Counted from the stretch's first letter, positions 34,035-43,142 are shown. The stretch: DNA of 64,000 bases from Burkholderiales bacterium (GCA_003963005.1 RXJW01000033.1:337-64336), one strand, 5' to 3'. Numbers and translations are program-made. The notes: generated by a model from the letters alone, not told the origin.

Positions 34035-35044
34035 AGCTCGGTCACCGCGCGTTCGATGCGCTCGCCCGAGGCGGTGTCGTCCAGCGGATTGCGGCGCAGG
34101 CGGTGGCGCAGGGCGGGCACGGCCACGTCGCGCAGGTGCTGCAGCGAGACGGCCGACGCGCCGTCCAGCGCCGCCTGGGCCCGCGCGGCGCGCATCAGCG
34201 TGAGTTCGCCGCGCAGGCCGTCACTGCCGACGGCCACGCACAACTCGGCGGCGCGTTGCAGGATGTCGTCGCCCACGGCCACGTCGGGCAGCCGCTCGCG
34301 GGCCTGCAGAATCTGCTTGCGCACCTTGGCGTCGGCCTTGGCCCACTGCGCGCAGAAGCCAGCGGGGTCACGCTCGTAGGCATCGCGGCGGCGCACCACC
34401 TCCACGCGCTCGGGGATGGCCGCGGGCGTGCGGACCTCCACCGACAGGCCGAAGCGGTCCTGCAGCTGCGGTCGCAGCTCGCCCTCCTCCGGGTTGCCGC
34501 TGCCGATCAGCACGAAGCGCGCCGGGTGGCGCAGGCTCAGGCCCTCGCGCTCGATGACGTTCTCGCCCGAGGCGGCCACGTCGATGAGCAGGTCGACGAG
34601 GTGGTCTTCGAGCAGGTTGACTTCGTCGATGTACAGGAAGCCCCGGTGCGCCTTGGCCAGCAGGCCGGGCTCGAAGACCTTCACGCCCTGGGACAGCGCC
34701 CGCTCCAGGTCGAGTGCGCCGAGCACACGGTCTTCGCTGGCGCCGAGCGGCAGGTCCACCACGGGCACCGGCAGCTCCTCGGTGCGAACGCGCACGCCGG
34801 AGCGCAGGTGGGCGCAGTCGTCGCAGCCGCCGGGCACTTGCGGGTCGCAGTGGTAGCGGCAGCCCTGCACGGCCCGCATCTTGGGCAGCAGGGCCGCGAG
34901 GCCGCGCACGGCGGTGGACTTGCCGGTGCCGCGGTCGCCCAGCACGAGCAGGCCGCCGATGGCGGGTTCGACCGCGGCGATGAGGATCGCGCGCTTCATG
35001 TCGTCCTGGCCGACGAGGGCGGAGAAGGGATAGGGGGTGCCCAT
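34025..35044 (-). CDS. bchI: Magnesium chelatase ATPase subunit I
   Basis: A 339-residue AAA+ ATPase. Walker A is LVLGDRGTGKSTAVRGL and Walker B is GFLYIDEVNLLEDHLVD. Sensor residues lie in FVLIGSGNPEEGELRPQLQD. It supplies the ATPase of Mg-protoporphyrin chelatase. It begins one base after the DUF3422 gene ends, so bchI and bchD are the last genes of a long bchG-to-bchD minus-strand run. Confidence 0.97.
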   Translation of the reverse strand: MGTPYPFSALVGQDDMKRAILIAAVEPAIGGLLVLGDRGTGKSTAVRGLAALLPKMRAVQGCRYHCDPQVPGGCDDCAHLRSGVRVRTEELPVPVVDLPLGASEDRVLGALDLERALSQGVKVFEPGLLAKAHRGFLYIDEVNLLEDHLVDLLIDVAASGENVIEREGLSLRHPARFVLIGSGNPEEGELRPQLQDRFGLSVEVRTPAAIPERVEVVRRRDAYERDPAGFCAQWAKADAKVRKQILQARERLPDVAVGDDILQRAAELCVAVGSDGLRGELTLMRAARAQAALDGASAVSLQHLRDVAVPALRHRLRRNPLDDTASGERIERAVTELWA

Positions 35045-35045
35045 G

Positions 35046-36344
35046 TCAGTGAGGGTCCTGTTCGCTGGCGTGGCGGCGCGCGCGGCGCACAGCCTGGTAG
35101 GCCAGCAGCGCCAGCACCGGCACGCTGAGGCCCACGACGAGATCGGCGTCGAACTTCATGCCCAGGGACCGGCTGCCCTTGACCATGTAGCCCACGACAC
35201 CAGCCATGTAGTACACGATGGCGGCGATCGACAGGCCCTCCACCGTTTGCTGCAGGCGCAGCTGCAGCCGGGCGCGGCGGTCCATCGATGCGAGCAGGGC
35301 CAGGTTCTGCTGCTCGCGCACGATGTCCACGCGCGTGGACAGCAGGTGGCTGGCCTGGGCGACCCGCTCGGAGAGGTCGTGCATGCGCTGCGACACGGTG
35401 GCGCAGGTGGCCACGGCGGGCGTGAAACGGCGGGACATGAATTCGTCCAGCGTCTGCAGGCCAGTGAGGCGCCGTTCGCGCAGCTCGCCGATGCGCGTGC
35501 GCACCAGCTCCGAATAGGCCCGGCAGGCGCCGAAGCGGAACTGACTGGCGGCGAGACCGCTCTCGATCTCGGCGGCCAGCCGGGTGAGTTCCTGCAGGAG
35601 GTTCTCGTCGCGGCCAGCCTCACGGGCGCTCTCGGCGGCGATGCTGTCGGCCAGCGAAGCCAGCGCGCGCTCGATGGCCAGCAGCCGGGGGGACAGGCGC
35701 CGCGCCACCGGGAAGGCCAGCAGCGCCATCATGCGGTAGGCCTCGATCTCGAAGAGGCGCTGGATCATGCGGCCGGCGACCAGGGGCGACAGGCCCTGGT
35801 CGATCAGCAGGAAGCGGCCGAAGCCGTCCGGGTGGGTCAGGAAATCGGAATAGGCGAGGCCTGCGCCGTCACCCACGGCGCTGCCCACCACCATGCGCTC
35901 GCCGAAGCTCGTGCGCAGCAGCTCGCTGAGCTCGCGGCCCTCCGCGGGCGACAGCAGCTCGGCGTGGCCGGCGTAGACCGTCATGCCGGGCACTGCCGCC
36001 AGCCAGTGGGCGGGCAGCTGCGCCGCCGCGGTGTCGACGAAGGGGTCGCCCCCCGTGGACGCCATCAGGAAGGTGTAGCTGGAGAACTCGCCGTGACGTT
36101 CCCACTTCACACGCAGGGGGCCGACGGTGCCGCTCCAGTGAACGGCATCGGCGGCCGGCGCGGGCTGGCCGTGCTGGCGGCACAGCCGGCCGAGGTGGGC
36201 CAGCTCGCGCTCGCGCTCGTCGGCGTCGACCAGCACCGCACAGTAGCTCGCCCGCCCCGGCGCCGCGAGTGGCTCGGAGGGACGCGCGTGCACCTCCATC
36301 GAGAGCGCTGCACGCTCCGGCAGGTCGGCGGGCAGCAGCCTCAT
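35046..36344 (-). CDS. DUF3422 family membrane-anchored protein
   Basis: A 432-residue protein matching the DUF3422 pattern. A soluble N-terminal domain opens with SMEVHARPSEPLAAPGRASY. A helical middle of coiled-coil character (about 230-370) follows, then two C-terminal transmembrane helices (VEGLSIAAIVYYMAGVVGYM and DADLVVGLSVPVLALLAYQA). Biochemical function is unknown. It lies one base from bchI and 40 bases after HiPIP, so co-expression with photosynthesis genes is likely. Confidence 0.85.
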   Translation of the reverse strand: MRLLPADLPERAALSMEVHARPSEPLAAPGRASYCAVLVDADERERELAHLGRLCRQHGQPAPAADAVHWSGTVGPLRVKWERHGEFSSYTFLMASTGGDPFVDTAAAQLPAHWLAAVPGMTVYAGHAELLSPAEGRELSELLRTSFGERMVVGSAVGDGAGLAYSDFLTHPDGFGRFLLIDQGLSPLVAGRMIQRLFEIEAYRMMALLAFPVARRLSPRLLAIERALASLADSIAAESAREAGRDENLLQELTRLAAEIESGLAASQFRFGACRAYSELVRTRIGELRERRLTGLQTLDEFMSRRFTPAVATCATVSQRMHDLSERVAQASHLLSTRVDIVREQQNLALLASMDRRARLQLRLQQTVEGLSIAAIVYYMAGVVGYMVKGSRSLGMKFDADLVVGLSVPVLALLAYQAVRRARRHASEQDPH

Positions 36345-36384
36345 GAGGGCCTGCCGCCGGCTCGGAGCGTGAGCGCGTCGATGC

Positions 36385-36690
36385 TCAGGCCGCCTTCTTC
36401 ACGTAGGCAGTGCACCAGCCCTTGGCCGACACCTGCTTGCCCGCGAAGATCGGGCACCCGCCGGCAGCGGCACCGGCCTTGCCTTGGTACAGCGAGCAGT
36501 TGCCGCAGGCGGAGCCCGCGACGTACTTGGGTTGCTTGGCCTTGTCGACCTTGGAGGCATCGGCGTGGTAGCCGAGCGAGACCGCAGTGGCGTCCTTCTC
36601 GTCCACCATGGCTTGCGACCACGCGGTACCGGCAAAGAGGCCGGCCCCGGCGACGGGGATGAGCTGGATGAACTGGCGACGGCTGTTCAT
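36385..36690 (-). CDS. hip: High-potential iron-sulfur protein (HiPIP)
   Basis: A 101-residue periplasmic electron carrier. A Tat signal (SRRQFIQLIP then AGLFAGTAWSQA) precedes a mature domain of about 75 residues with the HiPIP cysteine pattern Cys62, Cys65, Cys79 and Cys93 binding one [4Fe-4S] cluster. In betaproteobacterial phototrophs HiPIP is the donor to the tetrahaem PufC, also present here. Its ATG overlaps the stop of a small membrane protein gene that follows bchP, so it probably belongs to the bchG-bchP operon. Confidence 0.95.
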   Translation of the reverse strand: MNSRRQFIQLIPVAGAGLFAGTAWSQAMVDEKDATAVSLGYHADASKVDKAKQPKYVAGSACGNCSLYQGKAGAAAGGCPIFAGKQVSAKGWCTAYVKKAA

Positions 36691-36989
36691 GGAAGGAACC
36701 TTTCTAGTCTGCTGGCATCGGGTGAAAGAGACGCGACCGGTCGGTGCCAGCGGGCCCGAAGGTCGAACACATGACAGACCCCGGCCGCCACCAGACAGGC
36801 GGCGACCCAGGCCGTGCCGGCACCCCCGAGGCCCAGGCGCAAGGCCAGGGCCAGGCTGAGCCCGGCCAGCAGATTGGGCAGCAGACCGCGCGGCGCTGCA
36901 CTGATGTGGGTCAGAAGCCAGAGCAGTTCGATCAGGCTTGCCAGCAAAACGACTTCCACCAACCGCAACAAAAGTTCAGATTCGCTCAC
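36687..36989 (-). CDS. Small three-helix membrane protein between bchP and HiPIP
   Basis: A 100-residue hydrophobic protein from GTG 36989 (MSESELLLRLVEVVLLASLI). About three transmembrane helices are followed by a basic tail DLRARWHRPVAS. It starts 7 bases after bchP and its TGA overlaps the HiPIP ATG. I recognise no family. The tight coupling suggests a role in electron transfer to the reaction centre, HiPIP handling or membrane assembly, but this is inference. Confidence 0.7.
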   Translation of the reverse strand: MSESELLLRLVEVVLLASLIELLWLLTHISAAPRGLLPNLLAGLSLALALRLGLGGAGTAWVAACLVAAGVCHVFDLRARWHRPVASLSPDASRLERFLP

Positions 36990-36996
36990 TCGAGCC

Positions 36997-38187
36997 TCAC
37001 ACCCGTGCCAGGCCCAGCAGGTGGGCCATGTCCTTGAAGAAGATGCGCACATGGGCCAAGGGCCGGGCGCGCACGAGGCGCTTGTGCATGTAGGCGTCGA
37101 AGGTGAGTTGCTGCACGTCACGGTCGCGGCAGATGCTCACGAAGCGCTCGCGGCGCTTGTCGCTCGAATACCAGAAGTGCTGCATCATGCCCAGCACCCA
37201 AAACACGCGGCCGTGTTCGCGCATAAAGCGCTTGCGGGCGGACGCCAGGGCGCGGGCGTCACCGCTCTGCAACATTTGCTGGACCGCCTCCGCTGCCAGT
37301 CGCCCACCCAGCATCGCATAGTAGATACCCTCGCCTGACGCTGGCGCCACCACGCCGGCAGCGTCCCCCGCCAGCACCACGTCGCGGCCGTTGTCCCAGC
37401 GGGGCAAGGGCTTCATCGGGATGGGTGCACCCTCACGACGCAACGTGCGGGCATGGGCCAGGCCCGCATTGGCGCGCAATTCCATCACGCCGCGTCGCAG
37501 GGAGAAGCCCTTGTCGGCACTGCCTGTGCCGACGCTGACGCTGGCGCCGTGCGGGAACACCCAGCCGTAGAAGTCGGGCGACAGGCTGCCGCGGTAGTGC
37601 ACCTCGCAGCGGCTCGGCGCGTAGCCCGGCGGCGACTGCTCGGGCACGGCGATGATCTCGTGGTAGGCAAAGACGAAGCGGCCCCGGTCGGCGCCGGGCA
37701 CGGCCTGCTGGGCCACCTGGGAGCGCGCGCCGTCGGCCCCGATGACTGCGCGGGTGCGCACGCTCTCCGGCCCGTCGGCGCCGCGGAAGTGAACGACGCT
37801 GATGCCGTCGTCGTCGCGCGTCAGGCGCTCGAAGCTGCCCACGCGGCGCTCGGCCCCGTGCGAGGCGGCCCGCTCGCGCAGCCATTCGTCGAACTGCTCG
37901 CGGTCGACCATGCCGACGAAGCCGCCCTCGATGGGGATGTCGACCTCGACCGCCTTGGGCGAGATCATGCGCGCGGCCGTGGCGCGGGCGACGAGGAGGT
38001 GGTCGGGGATGGCGAAGTCCTGGATGGCACGCGGCGGAATCGCGCCGCCACAGGGCTTGATCCGCCCGGCGCGGTCCAGCAGCAGCACGCAGCGGCCCTG
38101 GCGCGCGAGGTCATCGGCTGCCGTGGCACCCGCCGGCCCGCCGCCCACCACGACCGCGTCGAAATCGACGACGGGTGTCTCACTCAT
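36997..38187 (-). CDS. bchP: Geranylgeranyl-bacteriochlorophyll reductase
   Basis: A 396-residue flavoprotein that reduces the geranylgeranyl tail to phytyl. The FAD motif VVVGGGPAGATAADDLARQG lies near the N-terminus. IKPCGGAIPPRAIQDF and the later VVLAGDAAGVVAPASGEGIY are characteristic of BchP/ChlP. The start at 38187 overlaps the stop of the MFS gene (ATGA). Confidence 0.96.
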   Translation of the reverse strand: MSETPVVDFDAVVVGGGPAGATAADDLARQGRCVLLLDRAGRIKPCGGAIPPRAIQDFAIPDHLLVARATAARMISPKAVEVDIPIEGGFVGMVDREQFDEWLRERAASHGAERRVGSFERLTRDDDGISVVHFRGADGPESVRTRAVIGADGARSQVAQQAVPGADRGRFVFAYHEIIAVPEQSPPGYAPSRCEVHYRGSLSPDFYGWVFPHGASVSVGTGSADKGFSLRRGVMELRANAGLAHARTLRREGAPIPMKPLPRWDNGRDVVLAGDAAGVVAPASGEGIYYAMLGGRLAAEAVQQMLQSGDARALASARKRFMREHGRVFWVLGMMQHFWYSSDKRRERFVSICRDRDVQQLTFDAYMHKRLVRARPLAHVRIFFKDMAHLLGLARV

Positions 38188-39506
38188 GGCGCCCTCCTCA
38201 GCAGACCCAGGAACATCGGCGCCTGCCGCGTGGAGCGCGGATCCACATGCGCGGCCAACCACGCGGCGACGATGAAGAGACCGGCATTGATGAAGAAGAC
38301 AATGCCATAGGCCATGCCGGTATCGCGGATCAGCCAGCGCGCCACGTCGCTCGCGCCCGTGCCGACCACGCCGCCCAGCGCAAACGCCTGTGCCTGCGCG
38401 GCGCCCCACAGGCCCATGCGCACGCCTTCGTGGCCCGGGCCGCCCTCGCCCGCCAGCCCCATCATGGAGCCGATGGCCGCGATGGAAAACGCCCCAGTAC
38501 ACAGGCCGAGCAGGAAGACGTTGGCCGGCAGCGGCCAGCCCGGGCCCTGCAGGCCGGCCATCACCAGGCCGAACAGCGTCAGGCCCGAGGCCACGCAGCC
38601 CCACACCGTCCAGCGCCGCAGGCTGCCCCAGCGCCCGCCTGCCCAGCGGCTGCCGGCCCCGGCTGCGAGCAGCATGCCCGTCAGCGCACCGGCGTGCTGC
38701 GTGCCCGACAGGCGCGTGGTGCCGCCCGGTGTCAGGCCGAACACGACCCCGGCGAAGGGCTCCAGGATCAGGTCCTGCATGCTGTAGGCCAGCATCGAGA
38801 CGAAGACGAAGACCGTGAAGCGCCGGGCCTTGGGCTCGGCCCACACACCGCGCAGGGCAGCCCCGAACGACACCGAGGCCTCCGGCGCCTCGGGCGCTGA
38901 TGCCCGGGTGCCGGATTCGAGCCGGAACATCGCCACGCAGGCCAGCAGCACGGCAGACACCGCCACACCGCCCGACACGCGCAGCAGCCGCTCGGGCGAG
39001 AAGGGATCGAGCAGGCTGCCGGAGACGCCGGCCGTCACGACGAAGCCGGCGATCATCATGATCCAGACGGTCGTGGCCGCCGCCGCGCGGCGCTCGGGCG
39101 CCACACGCTTGGCCAGCAGGGTCAGCAGCGACGTGCCACTGGCCGCCACACCGACGCCGATCAGACCGTAGGCCAGCAGCGCCAGCGCGATGCCGGCCAG
39201 TTGTTGCGTGCCCATCGTGACCGTCGCGACTGCCGCCAGCCAGCCGCCGGCCGCGAGCGTGAGCATGCCGCCCAGGATCCACGGTGTGCACTGGCGCCCC
39301 TGGTCGGCGCCGTGCCCCATGCGCGGCCGCGCGACCTGCACGATGTAGTGCCAGGCGAGCAGCAGCCCGGGCAGCAGCGCCGGCAGGGCCATCTCCACGA
39401 CCATCACGCGGTTGAGCGTCGAGGTGGTCAGCACGACGATGGCGCCCAGCGCCGCCTGCACAAGCCCCAGGCGCACGACGCCCAGCCATCCGAACTGCGC
39501 ACTCAT
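38184..39506 (-). CDS. BCD-family MFS protein (PucC/LhaA-like)
   Basis: A 440-residue, 12-helix major-facilitator protein of the bacteriochlorophyll delivery family, starting MSAQFGWLGVVRLGLVQAAL. Family segments STLNRVMVVEMALPALLPG, MQDLILEPFAGVVFGL and GLWGAAQAQAFALGGVVGTG are present. Relatives (PucC, LhaA, the Rhodobacter ORF428/bch2 group) help place pigment into antenna. It sits between bchG and bchP with 4-base overlaps on both sides, so it is likely tied to the final pigment steps. Confidence 0.93.
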   Translation of the reverse strand: MSAQFGWLGVVRLGLVQAALGAIVVLTTSTLNRVMVVEMALPALLPGLLLAWHYIVQVARPRMGHGADQGRQCTPWILGGMLTLAAGGWLAAVATVTMGTQQLAGIALALLAYGLIGVGVAASGTSLLTLLAKRVAPERRAAAATTVWIMMIAGFVVTAGVSGSLLDPFSPERLLRVSGGVAVSAVLLACVAMFRLESGTRASAPEAPEASVSFGAALRGVWAEPKARRFTVFVFVSMLAYSMQDLILEPFAGVVFGLTPGGTTRLSGTQHAGALTGMLLAAGAGSRWAGGRWGSLRRWTVWGCVASGLTLFGLVMAGLQGPGWPLPANVFLLGLCTGAFSIAAIGSMMGLAGEGGPGHEGVRMGLWGAAQAQAFALGGVVGTGASDVARWLIRDTGMAYGIVFFINAGLFIVAAWLAAHVDPRSTRQAPMFLGLLRRAP

Positions 39507-40381
39507 GCCACCACTCCTCGCAGCGCGAAGGCGCTGACCAGCATCCCCGACACGTACAGGGGCACACCCGCGCCGCTGTACCAGAGCGCCCGCTTCAGCG
39601 GCTCGGCGATGAAGCGGCGCATCATCAGCGCCTGCACGGCCAGCAGGCCGGCGATGGCCAGCGCATGCCCGCCCTGCCCCCAGGACACGAGCAGCGCGAT
39701 GACGATGACCTGCGGCAGCGCCATGACGAGGCTTGCCACCTGAGCGGCACGCGGGGCGCCGAGCATCACCGGCAGCGAGCGGATGCCCATCTGCCGATCG
39801 CCCGTGATGGACTTGAAATCGTTGAGGGTCATGATCCCGTGTGCGCCGAGGCTGTAGAGCAGGGCCAGCGCGAGGGAGCGGCCGTCCGGCCACTGGCCCA
39901 TGGCCATGACGGCGGCGCCGGTGATCCAGGCCAGGCCTTCGTAGCACAGGCCGCAGGCGGCATTGCCCCACCAGCCGTTGCGCTTCAGGCGCAGCGGCGG
40001 CGCGCTGTAGGCCCAGGCCAGCAGCAGGCCCACCCCGGCAGCCACGAAGCCGGCGAAGCCCAGTTGCCAGGCGAGCAGCAGGGACAGCAGCGTCCACAGG
40101 ACGGCGATGTAGAGGCCCCAATGCCCCGGCATGCGGCCGGACGGGATGGGGCGCTGGGGTTCGTTGATCGCATCGACATGCCGGTCGAACCAGTCGTTCA
40201 CGGCCTGGCTGGTGGCGCACACGAACGGTCCGGCCAGCAGCACGCCCGCCACGATGACGGGCCAGCGCCCGTCCGCCGGCAGCCCCGAGGCCACGACGCC
40301 GCAGCCAAAAGCCCACATCGGCGGAAACCAGGTGATGGGCTTGAGCAGTTCGGCGACAGCCGAAAGAGCGGGGCGCTGCAT
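39503..40381 (-). CDS. bchG: Bacteriochlorophyll synthase
   Basis: A 292-residue UbiA-type prenyltransferase that esterifies bacteriochlorophyllide a with geranylgeranyl or phytyl diphosphate. The Asp-rich substrate motif is NDWFDRHVDAINEPQRPIPS and the second is LNDFKSITGD. About eight transmembrane helices are present. ATG at 40381 is preferred because an earlier in-frame start at 40411 lies inside a PpsR box. It is the first gene of the operon that continues through the MFS gene, bchP and HiPIP. Confidence 0.96.
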   Translation of the reverse strand: MQRPALSAVAELLKPITWFPPMWAFGCGVVASGLPADGRWPVIVAGVLLAGPFVCATSQAVNDWFDRHVDAINEPQRPIPSGRMPGHWGLYIAVLWTLLSLLLAWQLGFAGFVAAGVGLLLAWAYSAPPLRLKRNGWWGNAACGLCYEGLAWITGAAVMAMGQWPDGRSLALALLYSLGAHGIMTLNDFKSITGDRQMGIRSLPVMLGAPRAAQVASLVMALPQVIVIALLVSWGQGGHALAIAGLLAVQALMMRRFIAEPLKRALWYSGAGVPLYVSGMLVSAFALRGVVA

Positions 40382-40410
40382 GCAGCCTATTCTGGGCTGA
40401 CGCAGGGGCA

Positions 40411-40428
40411 TGTCAAGTCTGATTTACA
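40411..40428. promoter_or_regulatory. PpsR box upstream of bchG
   Basis: TGTCAAGTCTGATTTACA matches TGT-N12-ACA exactly and ends 30 bases before the bchG start codon. No second good box was found 8 bp away on either side, unlike the bchC and crtE-crtD operators. A promoter for the bchG-to-bchD run, repressed by PpsR, is likely. Confidence 0.7.
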
Positions 40429-40466
40429 TCGGGGTGCGTCCAGCGGCGTCACACCCGAACGGCCGG

Positions 40467-41945
40467 TCAGTCCTCGGTCGTCGAGTCGTCGCCGCCGTGG
40501 TCGCCCAAGATGCCGTAACGGCGCAGCTTCACGTAGAGACTTTGGCGGGACAGGCCCAGCATCTCTGCGGCCGACGCGCGATGGTCTCGCGTCAGTTCCA
40601 GCGCCGCCTCGATGCACAGGCGCTCGATCAGGTCGGTCGTCTCGCCGACGATGTCCTTCAACGGCAGGCGCCCGACCAGACCGGTCAACTGCTCCACCGA
40701 CCGCGGCAACTGCCGCGGCGCCCGTGCATCGGCCTGCAGCCGGCGAGCCACGTCGCGGATCGCAAAACCCAGGCAGGGCTGCGGCCCGTCGACCACCGCC
40801 ACGGCCGAGATCTCGACCGGGTTGGGCTCACCCAGGCCGCTGCGCAGCGTGGTTGGAAAGAGGCGCAGCACACCGTGCTGGCGCAGGCTGCCGATCAGCA
40901 CGTTGAGGTCCACCGACGTGCGGCCGAGCCAGCGGTCCAGCGGCTGGCCCTGCGGCAACTCACCCGGCGGCAGCTGCAGCATGTCGGCGAACGCCTGGTT
41001 GGCGCTCAGGATGCGGCCCTGCATGTCGGTCAGCACGAAGGCGTCCGGCAGCGTGTTGACCAGGTCATTCAGCGAGGGGCCCTCGGCAGCACGTGCCGGC
41101 GCCGGAGCGCCCGCCACACCGCCGTTGGGCAGGGACAGTCGCACGAGCAGCAGCGTGGTGCTGTCCTGCTTGAAGGCCGAGGCCGCCAGACGCACGTTGA
41201 CGCCGCCCGATGCCAGCTGCACCAGCAACTCGTCAGAGCGCCCTGCCGCGCGGGCCTGCGCGAAGCGCGCCTGAACGTCGGCGTGATGGGCGGGCGCCAG
41301 CAGGTCCAGCGCGCTGCGCCCGACGATGCGTCGCGATCCGTCCGCCAGCAGCCGCACCGCAGCAGCGTTGTGTTCGAAGACGACCAGGGATGTGGCGTCC
41401 AGCACCAGCACGGCCTCATCGACCGCCTCGAACAGCAGCCGGTAGCGCGCCTCGGTGTGGCGAAGCCGCAGGTAGTCGCGCTCCATCGACTGCTGGGCGT
41501 CGACCAGGCGCTGCTGCGCCGCGGCGACCTCACGGAGATCGCGGCCAAGCGCCAGAAGGCCGCCACGGGCACCAAGCGGCACGATGCTGTAGCTGACCGG
41601 CAGGTCCAGCCCACCAGTGAGCGCATGCGTGACCTGGCGGTCTGGCATGGCTCCCACCGGCGCACCCGACGCCGCTGCGTTGAGCATCGCGTTGACCTTG
41701 CCACGGTTCTCGATGGTCACCGTCTCCACCCAACGACGGCCCACCCACTGGCGCAGCTCGGCGAGCTCTGCCGCCTGGCTTGCGTTGAGAGACACGTCGC
41801 GGATCACGCCTTGGCCGTCGACGACGAGCGCCAGGTCCGTGGCCGCAGCCACCACGCCCGCGAGCACATCGGCGCTCAAGTCGGAGAAGTGAAGCTCCGG
41901 AGCCTCAAAAAGCTGCGTCGCGGCCGCGCTGCCGGGGGTGTGCAT
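40467..41945 (-). CDS. ppsR: Photosynthesis repressor PpsR/CrtJ
   Basis: A 492-residue PAS-PAS-HTH repressor. The second PAS domain includes VLVLDATSLVVFEHNAAAVR and the Q-linker QQRLVDAQQSMERDYLRLRH is typical. The Fis-like HTH at about 455-478 (AAEMLGLSRQSLYVKLRRYG) is the conserved PpsR DNA-binding helix. Cys444 (RLCIEAALEL) corresponds to the redox-sensitive HTH cysteine of CrtJ. ATG 41945 follows AGGGAG. It should bind the TGT-N12-ACA boxes in this window. It lies 89 bases downstream of the antirepressor gene aerR. Confidence 0.96.
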   Translation of the reverse strand: MHTPGSAAATQLFEAPELHFSDLSADVLAGVVAAATDLALVVDGQGVIRDVSLNASQAAELAELRQWVGRRWVETVTIENRGKVNAMLNAAASGAPVGAMPDRQVTHALTGGLDLPVSYSIVPLGARGGLLALGRDLREVAAAQQRLVDAQQSMERDYLRLRHTEARYRLLFEAVDEAVLVLDATSLVVFEHNAAAVRLLADGSRRIVGRSALDLLAPAHHADVQARFAQARAAGRSDELLVQLASGGVNVRLAASAFKQDSTTLLLVRLSLPNGGVAGAPAPARAAEGPSLNDLVNTLPDAFVLTDMQGRILSANQAFADMLQLPPGELPQGQPLDRWLGRTSVDLNVLIGSLRQHGVLRLFPTTLRSGLGEPNPVEISAVAVVDGPQPCLGFAIRDVARRLQADARAPRQLPRSVEQLTGLVGRLPLKDIVGETTDLIERLCIEAALELTRDHRASAAEMLGLSRQSLYVKLRRYGILGDHGGDDSTTED

Positions 41946-42034
41946 CGAACTCCCTGAGTTGCAAAGGTGGCAAGAGGCCACCGAAGGTCATGAAGGACGG
42001 TCGGTGTGGTCGGTGGACTGGGGGGCGATGGCGT

Positions 42035-42985
42035 TCATGCCGACTTGGCGCTTCGCCGCAGGCTGCCGCAGGCAGCAGCCACCGCAGAAGGCGCATCACT
42101 CGCCATTGCATCGGCACCACAGCGTCGGGCGAGATCCGGCATCGAGGCGGCCAGAGGCCCGCCCACCATCACGAAGAGCTGCGGGTTGGCCGCCGCCCTG
42201 CGGATATCGAGAATAGCAGAGGCCACCAGGGCCAGACTGTCACTTGCGGACACCGACAGGCCGAAGACGTCGAACCATTCACGGCTCGATCGCGACCGCA
42301 GGTCCTGCCAGCTGGCGCGCGGCTCGCAGACGACGTCCCAGCCGGCCCGGCTGAAGAACTCGGCCACCATCGTCACACCGAAGGTGTGCTGCGAGCCCGG
42401 CACCGCGGCCATCAGCACGCGCTGGCCATGGGCATCACCCCGCGCCAGCGGCGCTGCCGGAGCGGCCAACTCATGAAGCACGCGCTGCAGTCGCCACAGG
42501 CCGATCGTGACCTGGGAGAAGCTGTAGACGTCGTCGTCCCAGAGGTCACCCATGTGGCGCGCGCAAGGCGCCAGCAGGTCCAGGAAGATCTGCTCATGCG
42601 ACGCACCCTGCTCGATCAAGGCTTCCACGCGCGCCTGCACCCCATCCGGAGAGCCGTGCACGGCGAGTTCTGACAGGGCCTGGACGTCCGCCGTGCCGAT
42701 GTCGACGGCAGGCGCCACCGGCCGCGGGCGCAGCGGCTGCACCCGGTGCATCAGCATCAGGCGCGGAATGATTTCCAGCTCGACCAGCCGTGACAACTGG
42801 GCCTGCTGCGCCTCGGTGCCCTGGGGCTCCGAGGCGCCCTGCATGCCCAGCATCGCGTCCAGCGTCAACGGGGTGTTCGCCGCCTGGGCGCCATCGCCTT
42901 CGTGGGCGTGGGGCACAGGCTGTACTGCGCGTCTCTCGGCCGGCCGTCTGTTCCTGGCCTGCCTGTTGAATGTCCATCCAGCCAC
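42035..42985 (-). CDS. aerR: AerR/PpaA-type cobalamin-domain antirepressor
   Basis: A 316-residue B12-binding-fold protein encoded next to ppsR, as in many purple bacteria. The helical cap motif MGDLWDDDVYSFSQVTIGLW (about 145-164) is followed by the cobalamin domain, where His200 in PGSQHTFG occupies the place of the DxHxxG histidine. Family members bind cobalamin and antagonise CrtJ/PpsR. The start is GTG after GAGGAGA. It is divergent from bchF across a region with PpsR boxes. Confidence 0.9.
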   Translation of the reverse strand: MAGWTFNRQARNRRPAERRAVQPVPHAHEGDGAQAANTPLTLDAMLGMQGASEPQGTEAQQAQLSRLVELEIIPRLMLMHRVQPLRPRPVAPAVDIGTADVQALSELAVHGSPDGVQARVEALIEQGASHEQIFLDLLAPCARHMGDLWDDDVYSFSQVTIGLWRLQRVLHELAAPAAPLARGDAHGQRVLMAAVPGSQHTFGVTMVAEFFSRAGWDVVCEPRASWQDLRSRSSREWFDVFGLSVSASDSLALVASAILDIRRAAANPQLFVMVGGPLAASMPDLARRCGADAMASDAPSAVAAACGSLRRSAKSA

Positions 42986-43142
42986 CGGTGTCTCCTCGGG
43001 GGTGGATTGGCAGCAAGGGTTCCATATGAGTCAGGAGGCGGATCGGCCCCGGGACTCGGCGCTGGGCGGCGTCAGAAATCGCTACTGCTAACCGTTGCGA
43101 AAGGGATTTGTCTGATTTCTTGTTCGTGACTGCGACATGCTC

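Noticed and set aside
43109-43137. Extra PpsR boxes starting at TGT 43109 and 43121
   Set aside because: The spacings are 11 or have no ACA at the right place, so they do not fit the 18-bp box.
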